From: CAWJLE01 sp963843645
GTDB taxonomy: Bacteria > Chloroflexota > Anaerolineae > DAOTYC01
DNA length: 64,000 nt
Assembly (NCBI GenBank): GCA_963843645.1
Contig: CAWJLE010000005.1
Span: 1-64,000 of the forward strand
Direction: 5' to 3'
The translations under genes and the position numbers were made by a program. The notes under the pieces are model-generated. The model was not told where the DNA came from, searched no databases, and saw nothing but the letters and a program-made list of their open reading frames with translations. Below, in pieces: positions 1-8,628 of this stretch (its first letter is position 1; every line of letters starts with the position of its first letter).

Positions 1-898
1 GCTCCGTGATGTCCCCGGACATATCAAAGGGCAGCGCCCACTCAGTCATCTCGTCGTAGGATGCGGTGGGCAGGTACACGCGGCCGATGGCCTGGTATCT
101 TCGCACGTAATCGCCCGGGGTGATCATCTGCAGCCAGTCGAGTTATGCTCGATGGCCGTGAACAGCCGCTCCAACCATCCCTTTTCCCAAACGTGGTGGT
201 AGGTTCCCGGCCACAAGCCGAACTTCTCACCGTCGTCGCCCATACCCACCGCTACTCGAGGAGCGTGCCATTCCGCTTGGCGCTCTCCGCCTGCTTGCGC
301 AACCAATCGATGACCTCGTTGACCGATGCCCAGGGGATGGAGTAGCGAAGCTGTTTGCCTGGTACCGAAAACCTTCAACGGATAGCCCTGCTCTTCGGTG
401 ACATAGTAGCCGAAGAGGTCGTCGTCGGGTCAGTCCCACGTGCTTGAAATGTGTGTCGTCGACGATGATGTATTCCACGCCGGTTCGGGCCAGCGGTTTG
501 GCCAGCGAGGGCTCCCAGACGCGCTCCGCGAGCCAAGCCCCGCTGGGTTCCGTGCCAAAATCGCTGCGAACGGATTCGGTCAGCATGGTGAGTTGGCCGA
601 TCTTGTCGGCATCGGGGATGGAGATCAGGATCGGCTCGTAGTAGCCGCCCGTCAGCATCTCTACCTGGCCGCGGGCGACCAGTCCCGCCACGCGGGGGAA
701 GAATTTGGGGGCGGTCTCTTCACGATCCAATCTCGCAAGGGACCGGTGTAATGCAGGGCCAGCCGAATGGTCGGATGCCTTTCCAGAATCTCCACCATCG
801 GCAGTAATGATTCACAGACGCTTCAGCGAAGACGAATTGAAATTGCCGACGGGTTGGTGATTGTGAAACGCGAGTGCCAGGTAGAATGGCGTTGCCAT
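1..898 (-). pseudogene. GH57 alpha-amylase/4-alpha-glucanotransferase family, shattered by frameshifts, runs off left edge
   Basis: Conceptual pieces on the minus strand read in order as a glycoside hydrolase family 57 N-terminal half: a start at 898 with ALAFHNHQPVGNF, then FVFAEAS, LALHYTGPLRDWIV, QVEMLTGGYYEPIL, WLAERVWEP (region with the family nucleophile Glu), VDDTHFKHVGL, DDDLFGYYVTEEQGYPLKVF, MGDDGEKFGLWPGTY (region with the acid/base Asp) and YDEMTEWALPFDMSGDITE at the window edge. At least five single-base shifts of mixed sign separate them (near 855, 810, 725, 430-420, 360 and 250). Both catalytic motifs survive, so decay or poor sequence is recent. A GAGGAG site precedes the start. 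It would act on alpha-glucans. The C-terminal part lies outside the window. Confidence 0.85.
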
Positions 899-1092
899 GA
901 GCATGCTCCTCAGCGAATTCTGTCAAGTGTCTCAATTATACCACAGGTGCTTCAGCGGACGGTAAGGCGGGGCAATCTCGTCATTATGTGCTGCATCCGT
1001 CTCGGCGATGCAATCGCCGGGACGGATGAGATTTTGGACACCTATCGGTCTTTCTTTGTCGCTCTATTTCCAGTTCACCTGCGGATGCCCTC

Positions 1093-1121
1093 TTGACAAA
1101 TGATGTCACTGATGATACAAT
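1093..1121 (+). promoter_or_regulatory. Sigma-70 promoter of the GntR-SPFH operon
   Basis: TTGACA at 1093-1098 and TACAAT at 1116-1121 are separated by 17 nt, ahead of the GntR regulator. The region 899-1092 between this promoter and the GH57 remnant holds no gene that I can see. Confidence 0.75.
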
Positions 1122-1137
1122 CATACAATAATACAAT
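1115..1137 (+). repeat. Three tandem ATACAAT iterons over the -10 region
   Basis: ATACAAT occurs at 1115, 1123 and 1131 with a period of 8 bp, starting in the -10 element and covering the expected transcription start. YtrA-type GntR regulators usually repress their own operons from sites like this; the operator role is inferred. Confidence 0.55.
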
Positions 1138-1158
1138 TAGTTCAATTTGGACACCACT

Positions 1159-1629
1159 ATGTCACAGCAAAATCCGCTGAAGCTACATATAGATTTCCGG
1201 TCTGGATTGCCGATCTACATTCAGATCATGAACCAGATCGAACAGCAAGTTTCAGGCCGGAAGTTGAAGCTTGGTGATCAATTGCCGACCGTGCGCGCCC
1301 TCGCATCGGAATTGCGCATCAACTTCAACACCGTGGCGAGAGCATATCGGCTGCTGGATGATGCGGGCGTAATCTCGACCCAGCAAGGACGCGGCACGTT
1401 TATCTCGGAGAAGCCGCGGGCGGAAGTCGAGAAGAGACTTCGGGAAGAAACGCTGGAAGCATTGGCTCGTCAATATATCGGCGAGGCGAAGCGGTCGAAC
1501 TTCTCGAACGCGGAAATCAGTCAAATGCTCAATGACCAGTTGAGGTCATGGAACGAAACGCAGGAAATTGATAGTGAAAGAGACAAAGGAGAACGCAATG
1601 AAGGCGAAGCCCTCTCAAACAGCAATTGA
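1159..1629 (+). CDS. GntR family transcriptional regulator, YtrA subfamily
   Basis: A 156-residue DNA-binding repressor with an N-terminal winged helix (roughly residues 12-80; GLPIYIQIMNQIEQQV, LRINFNTVARAYRLLDDAGV, QQGRGTFI) and only a short helical tail, the size and layout of the YtrA subfamily. These proteins generally control a neighbouring membrane-associated operon. ATG at 1159 is preferred; an in-frame TTG at 1147 adds four residues, and neither has a strong ribosome site. The 3' end overlaps the next gene by 32 nt, so the two are translated from one message. The consensus promoter and ATACAAT iterons just upstream suggest autoregulation. Confidence 0.88.
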   Translation: MSQQNPLKLHIDFRSGLPIYIQIMNQIEQQVSGRKLKLGDQLPTVRALASELRINFNTVARAYRLLDDAGVISTQQGRGTFISEKPRAEVEKRLREETLEALARQYIGEAKRSNFSNAEISQMLNDQLRSWNETQEIDSERDKGERNEGEALSNSN

Positions 1630-2566
1630 AAGCAGGAAGAATGCGCAGGCGGAGATACACATCCCGCCGCTCGCGGGATTGATTTTCGTGGTGACCCTGA
1701 TCATCGCGGCGCTGGGTCCCACCTTTGGCTATCAGCGCATGCCGGATTTCTTGGTGGGTGCGTGGGTGGTTGTGTGGTCGCTGATCGCGGTTTGTCTCTT
1801 GTTTGCGTTGAAAGTCGCCTCGCAATGGGAAAAGGCGGTCGTCTTGCGACTCGGAAAATTCAGCGGATTGAGGGGCCCCGGCTTCTTCTGGATTGTGCCG
1901 ATCGTTGATTCTGTCATCGCCTGGATTGACCACCGCGTCATCGTCACACCGTTTTCCGCGGAGAAGACCCTCACCAAGGACACGGTGCCCGTGGATGTGG
2001 ATGCAGTCCTGTTTTGGGTTGTATGGGATGCAGAGAAAGCCGCCCTGGAACTAACTGACTACAAGTCGGCGATCTCGTGGGCGGCACAAACCGCGCTGCG
2101 AGAAATAATCGGTCAAATGTCATTGGCCGATATTTTGGTTGGCCGCGCGAAGATGGATGTTGAATTGCAGAAGATCATCGATGAACGGTCGACACCTTGG
2201 GGCGTGACTGTACAATCGGTGGAAATCCGAGATGTAGTCATTCCACGGGTGTTGGAAGACTCGATGTCCCGTCAGGCACAGGCCGAACGGGAACGTCAGG
2301 CACGCGTGATCCTGGGCGAATCGGAGAAGCAGATTGCCACTTCGTTTGCAGAAGCATCCGAATCCTACATAGATAATCCAACCGCCTTGCATCTGCGGGC
2401 GATGAACATGCTCTTTGAAGGTTTGAGGGATAAGGGCGCGCTGGTCATTGTGCCGTCTTCCGCGGTGGACACGATGAATCTCGGCGGTTTGAGTGGCATG
2501 GTCTCCTTGGCGCAGAACAACCAGCCCAAGGAAGGAAATAGCCAGATGAAGAAGAATTCAACATAG
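1598..2566 (+). CDS. SPFH/band 7 (stomatin/slipin-like) membrane protein
   Basis: 322 residues. Two hydrophobic stretches (about 24-41 and 51-70) are followed by an SPFH domain beginning at SQWEKAVVLRLGKFSGL, with the PGFFWIVPIVD and DTVPVDVDAVLFWVVWD blocks typical of slipins, then a charged coiled-coil segment (MSRQAQAERERQARVILGESEKQ). Slipins form large membrane oligomers and scaffold membrane microdomains. Start chosen at ATG 1598 because AAAGGAG lies 6 nt upstream; this places the start inside the end of the GntR gene. No NfeD partner protein is adjacent. Confidence 0.88.
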   Translation: MKAKPSQTAIESRKNAQAEIHIPPLAGLIFVVTLIIAALGPTFGYQRMPDFLVGAWVVVWSLIAVCLLFALKVASQWEKAVVLRLGKFSGLRGPGFFWIVPIVDSVIAWIDHRVIVTPFSAEKTLTKDTVPVDVDAVLFWVVWDAEKAALELTDYKSAISWAAQTALREIIGQMSLADILVGRAKMDVELQKIIDERSTPWGVTVQSVEIRDVVIPRVLEDSMSRQAQAERERQARVILGESEKQIATSFAEASESYIDNPTALHLRAMNMLFEGLRDKGALVIVPSSAVDTMNLGGLSGMVSLAQNNQPKEGNSQMKKNST

Positions 2567-2581
2567 CGGGAGAGGCGTGTC

Positions 2582-3331
2582 ATGACCCACCTGTATGGCA
2601 CCTGGGCATCCTACACAGGCGACGGCGCGCTGGTGCTCGCGGCCATCCTCTTCGTCGCTGCCGGCGCGTGCGCCGTCCTGGGAATCCGAACGCATCGTCC
2701 CGTTCGCGTCAAGAGGCCGGGAAGAGCTGTCAGCGTCTTTTTGGTTGCGATCTGGCTCCTTGCGCTCGTATCGTGGGGAATTGGTATCTACGGCTACGTC
2801 ATAATTATGCGCCAGCATTACGGGCCTCTTACAGCTCCACCCAGCCCGATCGCTCCGATCACTGCCCTATCCGAATTGGTTGCTTTCGTCGCGATCATCT
2901 ATTTTACCCGTGGCCGCGGGCTGAGAACGGCCGCAGGCAGCGCGATTGTTGGCGCGATTGCCGGCCCAATGATGTTCGAGCTTCCCTTCGATCTCATCGT
3001 GATGGGGAAGCTATACCCACCCCCACCTGAGCCCGCCGCGGTCGTCACGCTGCTCTTCTTCATGCCTTTGATTCTCCTGGAGGTCTCCAGTTTCTCGCTG
3101 CTGACGCTGTCGCCGGCGATGAAACTCTCCCGGTATACCTTGTTCTCCCTGGGCGGCATGTTCCTGGTGTTCGCCATCTGGGCTTGCTTTGGGTTCTCCT
3201 ACCCGTCCAACCCACTCTCTTTTGCTCTCAACTCGGTATCCAAGGTGCTGAGCATCGTCGCGGCGGTGACGCTCTTTCTTCCGCGGAGTAAAACCTGGGA
3301 AGAAATCAGAACCCGACGTGCGGAAGAGTGA
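2582..3331 (+). CDS. Polytopic membrane protein of unknown function
   Basis: 249 residues, very hydrophobic, with about seven predicted membrane helices (for example near residues 13-32, 46-66, 90-106, 115-135, 148-168, 178-200, 218-232). I recognise no catalytic motif or family. It starts 15 nt after the SPFH gene behind a GGGAGAGG site, so it is probably the third member of the GntR-SPFH operon; such YtrA operons often contain membrane proteins. Confidence 0.7.
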   Translation: MTHLYGTWASYTGDGALVLAAILFVAAGACAVLGIRTHRPVRVKRPGRAVSVFLVAIWLLALVSWGIGIYGYVIIMRQHYGPLTAPPSPIAPITALSELVAFVAIIYFTRGRGLRTAAGSAIVGAIAGPMMFELPFDLIVMGKLYPPPPEPAAVVTLLFFMPLILLEVSSFSLLTLSPAMKLSRYTLFSLGGMFLVFAIWACFGFSYPSNPLSFALNSVSKVLSIVAAVTLFLPRSKTWEEIRTRRAEE

Positions 3332-3429
3332 GCCCTGCTTTGGTGATGATAGCCGGTGCAGAGTGCCCTTGTTTTTTCGCCTGGCCGGGCTTAGAATCAC
3401 TCAGCGAAATGCGCATGGAGGCAACACAC

Positions 3430-4629
3430 ATGGACTCTCGTATCTCAACCGCGACTCCCGCGGAACAGGCCGGCCCCTCCACTGCCAAACTCGACGCCGA
3501 GCGGCAAACTGAGGCGAAACGCTACGCCCGAATGAGACGTTACCTTCTCCTGGCGGATCTGGCTGTCGGTGCTCTGTACCTGGTACTCGCGGTCACTACG
3601 GGTTTTTCGATCTGGCTGAGAGGCTGGGTGCAGGGTGTCAGCGCGTCGCCCTGGTGGGTGGTCGCGGCCTATATGGTCGTGTTTTTCATCGCCTACGAGT
3701 TGCTGATTCTACCGTTCAACTTCGTGGGCAGTTACTTGTGGCCGCACCGTTTCGGGCTCTCCCATCAGAGCTTGATCAGCTGGGCCTGGGACCACGTGAA
3801 GGGCCTGCTGCTGGGGCTCGTGCTGGGCCTGATCTTTATCGAGGTGGTCTACTGGCTCATGCGAGCGGCCCCGCTTACCTGGTGGCTCTGGGCCAGCCTG
3901 TTCTATCTGTTCATCATAGTGGTTCTGTCGAACCTGGCGCCGCTGATCATCGTGCCGCTGTTCTACAAGCTCAAGCCGTTGGAAGATGAGGACCTCGTGG
4001 GGCGGCTGATGCGCCTGGCGCAGCGGGCCGGCACCCGGGTCAAGGGCGTGTATACCATGGATCTCAGTGCGAAGACGACCGCGGCCAACGCCGCACTGAT
4101 CGGGTTGGGCAACACACGCCGGATCGTCCTGGGTGATACCATGCTGACGCAGTACTCGCCGGACGAGATCGAGACCGTCCTGGCGCACGAGCTGGGCCAT
4201 CAGGTCCACGGTGACATCGGCAAGATCATCGCGCTGCAGTCGGTGCTGACCCTGGGTGGTCTGTGGCTGGCAAGCCTGGCTTTGGCGTGGGCAACAGGCG
4301 TTCTTGGCTTCGAGGGTCTGGCCGACGTGGCCGGATTGCCGGTGCTCATGATGTTGCTCGGCGTCTTCGGCCTGGTCACGATGCCGCTCAACAACGGGTT
4401 CTCTCGCTGGCGCGAAAGCCTGGCTGATCGCTACGCACTGGAGACGACCGGCAAGCCGGAAGCCTTTGCCAGCGCCATGACCCGCCTGGCCAACCAGAAC
4501 CTGGCCGAGGCGGAGCCGGCGCGCTGGGTAGAGGTGCTGCTTCACAGCCACCCGTCTATCCATCGCCGCGTCGCCATGGCCAGGAACTTCAAAAAGACTT
4601 CCGAAGTCCCCAAAACCTCAGAAGTCTAG
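3430..4629 (+). CDS. M48 family metalloprotease (Ste24/CAAX prenyl protease-like)
   Basis: 399 residues from ATG 3430, chosen for the GGAG 9 nt upstream; longer in-frame starts at 3409 and 3328 lack support. Five or more membrane helices precede the zinc site HELGH (H253, E254, H257); the third ligand is expected in the downstream ESLADRYALE segment. The layout (long N-terminal membrane domain, HExxH facing the membrane, FSRWRESLADRYA) matches CAAX prenyl protease 1-like M48A peptidases, which cut membrane or lipidated proteins. It ends 11 nt before the convergent dtd gene. Confidence 0.9.
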   Translation: MDSRISTATPAEQAGPSTAKLDAERQTEAKRYARMRRYLLLADLAVGALYLVLAVTTGFSIWLRGWVQGVSASPWWVVAAYMVVFFIAYELLILPFNFVGSYLWPHRFGLSHQSLISWAWDHVKGLLLGLVLGLIFIEVVYWLMRAAPLTWWLWASLFYLFIIVVLSNLAPLIIVPLFYKLKPLEDEDLVGRLMRLAQRAGTRVKGVYTMDLSAKTTAANAALIGLGNTRRIVLGDTMLTQYSPDEIETVLAHELGHQVHGDIGKIIALQSVLTLGGLWLASLALAWATGVLGFEGLADVAGLPVLMMLLGVFGLVTMPLNNGFSRWRESLADRYALETTGKPEAFASAMTRLANQNLAEAEPARWVEVLLHSHPSIHRRVAMARNFKKTSEVPKTSEV

Positions 4630-4639
4630 ATGACGGGGA

Positions 4640-5077
4640 TCACTTCTCCACGATCACCGTGACAGGGCCGTCGTTGAAGATCTCGACCAGCATATCCGCC
4701 TGGAAGATGCCGGTCTCCACCTCCAGGCCTTCTGCCCGAAGCAGCTCGACGAAGCGGGCCACCAGCGGATCGGCGACCTCTGGTCGGGCTGCTTCGATGA
4801 AACTGGGGCGGCGCCCTTTGCGGCAGTCGGCGTACAGGGTGAATTGCGAGACGACCAGGGCTTTGCCACCGACGTCCTGCACGGATCGGTTCATCTTGCC
4901 CTCGTCGTCGGTGAAGATGCGCAGTGTGGCGATCTTCGGGGCCAGCCAGCGGGCCTCCTCTTCGGTATCGCCTTCTTTGACGCCCAGCAGGATCATAAGA
5001 CCGGGGCCAATCGCGCCTACCGTCCTGCCGTCCACGCTGACGGAGGCCTTCCTAACCCGCTGAACGACCGCACGCAT
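4640..5077 (-). CDS. dtd: D-aminoacyl-tRNA deacylase
   Basis: 145 residues, the normal length. It hydrolyses D-aminoacyl-tRNAs and mischarged Gly-tRNA(Ala). N-terminus [17 protein letters not shown], the SQFTLYAD active-site motif and the C-terminal NDGPVT motif containing the Gly-cisPro pair are all present. It starts 3 nt after the TPR gene stop, so it is probably co-transcribed from the promoter upstream of that gene. Confidence 0.97.
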   Translation of the reverse strand: MRAVVQRVRKASVSVDGRTVGAIGPGLMILLGVKEGDTEEEARWLAPKIATLRIFTDDEGKMNRSVQDVGGKALVVSQFTLYADCRKGRRPSFIEAARPEVADPLVARFVELLRAEGLEVETGIFQADMLVEIFNDGPVTVIVEK

Positions 5078-5080
5078 GGG

Positions 5081-6223
5081 TCATTCCTCCTGTGGCTCTG
5101 TTGCCGCTGCGGGCTCAGTATTCTCCGCGGGAGGCGCCTCGCCGAGGCCGAAGTGCGGCTTGAGTCTCTCCCGGCTCGCTTCGTCAGGCACCAGCGACTG
5201 CACCAGTTTCCATTCGTTTGCCGGCAGCGGCATATCGCGGATCGGCATGACATCCCTGCGGACGGACGACAGAAACCGGTCTGCCTGCTCGCCGTTCCCA
5301 AGCATCGCCTCGGCGATGCCCATCAGGACCAGTGTCCGGAGATTGATCTTGCTGCCGGTTAGCCAGGGCCTGAGCGTGTTCAGGACCTCCGCGGGCTCAC
5401 CCAGGCGCATTCCGGCCTCAGCCCAGGCGTCGATCGCTTCGTCGTCCGCCGCCGGCTTTTGGCGGAAGGCGCGTCGCCATTGTGCGCGGGCCGAACCCTC
5501 GTCCCCCTCCATCAGAGTCGCGATGCCGAAGTAAAGCCAGCGGCGGTAGGCGTTCTTGTCTTTCTCGATGTAATTGCGTGCCTTTTCCACCTTGCCTGCG
5601 TTCAGCAGCTGCCGATAGACGAACTGAATGTTGTCGATCTTCTTGGGGTCGAGCGCGATCACCATGTCCCAGGCCTGGGCCATCCGGTCGACGTTCCCTT
5701 CGGTGGCGTACATGTCGCCCAGGTAGCGGTACCCGATGGCCTTTGACTCGTTGTCGGGGGCTATGTCGATGGACTGGATCAACTGCTCGCGGGCGGCGTC
5801 GTACTCTTTTCGATTGGACAGAATCTGCGCCAGGGCCCAGCGCATCGACGGATCCATCGGAGACTGAAGTACAAGCGCGTTCATCTCACTGAGGGCTGCC
5901 TCGGACTCGCCTTTCAGCGATTTTAACACTGCCGTCTCGCGCTGCCAGTACAGGCTGCGGTCGGGAAACGCCGCTGCCACGCTCTGAACGACTTCTATTG
6001 CCGTGTCATACGACTCCAGGCGCTGCAATACGAGGATCATCTCGAACGCGGCGTGTTCCAACATCTCGGCCAGTTCCGCTCGGCTCTGCAACGTGGCCGG
6101 ACTGAGGCGCGCCAATCGGTCCACAATGCGCCGGTATTCGGTCACGGCCTCTTCCAGCTTGCCCTCCCGGACCAGCCCTTCCGCCCGTGCGTGAATGGCA
6201 TCGTAGCTATCATTCAACCACAT
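5081..6223 (-). CDS. Tetratricopeptide repeat protein
   Basis: 380 residues, cytosolic, with no signal peptide. Several TPR-like helical pairs are visible: YDAIHARAEGLVREGKLEEA near the start, then AQILSNRKEYDAAREQLIQS, YRYLGDMYATEGNVDRMAQA and AEAMLGNGEQADRFL. TPR arrays bind partner proteins; no enzymatic domain is seen. The C-terminus is an Ala/Glu-rich tail. ATG at 6223 preceded by AAGGAG is preferred over the upstream in-frame start at 6250. It is the first gene of a two-gene unit with dtd; the pairing with tRNA proofreading is not functionally explained. Confidence 0.8.
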   Translation of the reverse strand: MWLNDSYDAIHARAEGLVREGKLEEAVTEYRRIVDRLARLSPATLQSRAELAEMLEHAAFEMILVLQRLESYDTAIEVVQSVAAAFPDRSLYWQRETAVLKSLKGESEAALSEMNALVLQSPMDPSMRWALAQILSNRKEYDAAREQLIQSIDIAPDNESKAIGYRYLGDMYATEGNVDRMAQAWDMVIALDPKKIDNIQFVYRQLLNAGKVEKARNYIEKDKNAYRRWLYFGIATLMEGDEGSARAQWRRAFRQKPAADDEAIDAWAEAGMRLGEPAEVLNTLRPWLTGSKINLRTLVLMGIAEAMLGNGEQADRFLSSVRRDVMPIRDMPLPANEWKLVQSLVPDEASRERLKPHFGLGEAPPAENTEPAAATEPQEE

Positions 6224-6277
6224 CGACCCCCACACTCCTTCCGTGAGCACAAATCACCTGTTGCCAGGGCAATCGAG

Positions 6278-6306
6278 AGTTTATCCCAGATGCTCCTGTT
6301 TGTCAA
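6278..6306 (-). promoter_or_regulatory. Promoter of the TPR-dtd unit
   Basis: On the minus strand TTGACA (6306-6301) and TAAACT (6283-6278) are 17 nt apart, 55 nt upstream of the TPR start. It is divergent from the rlmD promoter. Confidence 0.65.
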
Positions 6307-6342
6307 TTGGTTGAACGATTTTCGATCCCCGAGCACCGGCGC

Positions 6343-6348
6343 TATAAT
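6343..6348 (+). promoter_or_regulatory. -10 element of rlmD promoter
   Basis: A perfect TATAAT lies 21 nt before the rlmD start; the -35 position (6320-6325, TTTCGA) is poor. Confidence 0.45.
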
Positions 6349-6369
6349 ACGCGGTTGGAGGAGAAACGG

Positions 6370-7617
6370 ATGGGAAATTGGATCGAGTTGGACCTGATCG
6401 ACGTGGCGGCGACCGGTGAAGCGGTGGGCCGGCACGATAACAAGGTCGTGTTTGTGCCCTTCGGCATGCCCGGCGACCGTGTGCGGGTGCGCATCACCGA
6501 CGACCGGAAACGCTTCGCGCGCGGCGAAATTGTCGAGATACTTAGCCCCGCACCGGGGCGAGTGCGACCGCAGTGCCGGCATTTCCGGGCGTGCGGCGGA
6601 TGCCAGTGGCAGCACGTAGATTACGCGCTGCAATTGGAATACAAGCGGAAGATCGTGGTCGATCAGCTGAGCCGTCTGGCCGGCCTGCAGAACCCGCCGG
6701 TCGAGCCGACCATCGGCATGGCGGACCCGTGGGCCTATCGCAATCACGTCCAGTTCGCGGTCACCAGGGAAGGCCGACTCGGCTTCATGTCCGCCCGCAG
6801 CCACGAGATCATTCCAATCGTCGAGTGCCTGATCATGGATCCGGCGCTCAAAGACCTGTATGCCGACCTCGACATGGAATGGCCTGACCTTGAGCGCCTG
6901 TCCCTCCGTGTGGGGGTGAACACGGACGAGATCATGTTGATCTTCGAGAGTGTGGACGACGAGGCGCCCGACCTGGAAGTGGACCTGCCCCTGTCGTGCG
7001 TGCTCTTGCGAAGCGATGGCTCGACTTTTCCGCTGGTAGGCGATCCGTTCATCTGCGAGACACTGGGCGAACGCAGCTTCCAGATTTCGGCTCCCAGTTT
7101 TTTTCAGGTCAACACGCCGGGCGCGGAAGAGCTGGTCGATCTGGTGCGGCGATACCTCGATCCGGCCGGCGATGAGACACTCCTGGATTTGTTCTGCGGC
7201 GTGGGGACTTTCGGCCTCTCACTCGCTGCCTCGGTCGCGCGGGTGATCGGCATCGAGGCTTCGCCTTCGGCCGCGGAGGACGCGCGGGCCAACGCTGCGG
7301 ACACGCCGAACTTCACGTTGATCGAGGACCCTGTCGAGAAGGCGCTGGATGACGTGGATGGGCCGGTGCACCTCGTCGTGCTGGATCCGCCGCGTGACGG
7401 CTGTCCTCCGGGCACCCTCGAAGCGCTGATGCGGTTGCGGCCGAGTCGGGTGGTGTGCGTTTCGTGCGACACGGCCACTCTGGCGCGGGACGTCGCCATT
7501 CTGCGCGAGGGCGGCTATGACCTGCAGGTTGCCCAGCCAGTGGACATGTTCCCTCAGACGCGGCACGTAGAAACGATAATTCTGATGACGCGTACCGGGT
7601 CGGAGGCCAAAAAGTAG
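6370..7617 (+). CDS. rlmD: 23S rRNA (uracil-5-)-methyltransferase RlmD/RumA-like
   Basis: 415 residues. Makes m5U in 23S rRNA (RlmD methylates U1939 in E. coli). A TRAM domain (residues 1-60), the iron-sulfur cysteines C69, C75, C78 and a later C153 (CRHFRACGGC, VECLIMDP), the SAM-binding DLFCGVGTFGL, the LDPPRDGC motif and the CVSCDTATLARD catalytic-cysteine motif are all present in order. Start at ATG 6370 is fixed by GGAGGAG eight bases upstream. Some family members (RlmCD) methylate two sites, so exact specificity is not assured. Confidence 0.92.
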   Translation: MGNWIELDLIDVAATGEAVGRHDNKVVFVPFGMPGDRVRVRITDDRKRFARGEIVEILSPAPGRVRPQCRHFRACGGCQWQHVDYALQLEYKRKIVVDQLSRLAGLQNPPVEPTIGMADPWAYRNHVQFAVTREGRLGFMSARSHEIIPIVECLIMDPALKDLYADLDMEWPDLERLSLRVGVNTDEIMLIFESVDDEAPDLEVDLPLSCVLLRSDGSTFPLVGDPFICETLGERSFQISAPSFFQVNTPGAEELVDLVRRYLDPAGDETLLDLFCGVGTFGLSLAASVARVIGIEASPSAAEDARANAADTPNFTLIEDPVEKALDDVDGPVHLVVLDPPRDGCPPGTLEALMRLRPSRVVCVSCDTATLARDVAILREGGYDLQVAQPVDMFPQTRHVETIILMTRTGSEAKK

Positions 7618-7702
7618 ACCTTGCCCCAAAATATTGCAGGGTCAATGTGTTCTGAGCTGTGTTCAAAGGCCTGTTGAAGGAGTCTCATCAGGGAGTTTCA
7701 CT

Positions 7703-8113
7703 ATGGAAAAGCCATCTGCGAACGACGCAAAATCCCCGTCCCAACTGATCGACGAGCGGATTGAGGAACTGGGCGACTGGAGGGGCCAAATGCTCTCCAA
7801 GCTGCGGAACCTGATCAGGCAGGTCGACCCGGGCGTAGTCGAGGAATGGAAATGGAGGGGGACCCCTGTGTGGTCTCACGACGGGATGATATGCACCGGG
7901 GAGACTTACAAAAGCATCGTGAAGATGACTTTCCCCAAGGGAGCATCATTGGAAGACCCCTCACACATTTTCAATTCAGGCCTGGATGGGAACTCCAGGA
8001 GGGCTATCGACATCCACGAAGGGGAAGAGGTCGACGAGGAGGCACTTGCGGAGCTCATCCGCGCCGCCATTGCCCTGAACGAGTCCTGCCACAAGTCCAC
8101 CCGCAAGGGGTGA
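7703..8113 (+). CDS. DUF1801/YdhG-like protein
   Basis: 136 residues, soluble. The block VVEEWKWRGTPVWSHDGMI with VKMTFPKGASLEDP matches the small DUF1801 (YdhG/YdeI-like) proteins of unknown biochemical role. ATG 7703 is used because of GGGAG eight nt upstream. It lies 85 nt downstream of rlmD and 109 nt upstream of the cupin gene, all on the same strand. Confidence 0.75.
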   Translation: MEKPSANDAKSPSQLIDERIEELGDWRGQMLSKLRNLIRQVDPGVVEEWKWRGTPVWSHDGMICTGETYKSIVKMTFPKGASLEDPSHIFNSGLDGNSRRAIDIHEGEEVDEEALAELIRAAIALNESCHKSTRKG

Positions 8114-8222
8114 GTTCCCCTCTGCCAATGAGGTGCGTGCCTGGTTGTGGCAAAGCGTGTGCGGGGCGAGTTTGCGCTGGTACGACTGACGATAATGGAA
8201 TCCGTGGCGTTGAGAGGTCAAT

Positions 8223-8570
8223 ATGGTTCAAAAGATCAACCTGAGAGAACGATCGTCGTCTGTCGCTGAGCTATTTGAGTATCTGAAGGTCGGTCAACTC
8301 AACGATCATATGCTGAACGTCGTCAATGTGGAAAGCCGCACGCTGGATTTTCACGTCCACGCCGATTCGGATGAGTTGTTCTACGTGGTCGAGGGGCGGA
8401 TGCAGGTTGAGCTGCGTGACGAGCTCATCGATCTGGCGGAAGGGGATCTCGTCATCATACCCAAGGGCACCGAACACCGTCCTGTCTGCACGACGCTGGT
8501 GAGGTGCTTGCTCATCGAAAAGATCGGAACGTTGACCAGGGACAATACCGGCGGCACTTATTCGGATTAG
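8223..8570 (+). CDS. Single-domain cupin protein
   Basis: 115 residues forming one cupin barrel: DFHVHADSDELFYVVEGRMQVEL carries metal ligands H, H and E in the usual spacing, and the second motif GDLVIIPKGTEHRPVC supplies the last His. Substrate cannot be assigned; such proteins include small-molecule isomerases and dioxygenases. No adjacent pathway gene narrows this. Confidence 0.8.
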   Translation: MVQKINLRERSSSVAELFEYLKVGQLNDHMLNVVNVESRTLDFHVHADSDELFYVVEGRMQVELRDELIDLAEGDLVIIPKGTEHRPVCTTLVRCLLIEKIGTLTRDNTGGTYSD

Positions 8571-8628
8571 TTCAGCAGCCTTCCCGCACCCTCCGGGAAG
8601 TCCAGCCGTACGTTTTCGAGGAAAGACA

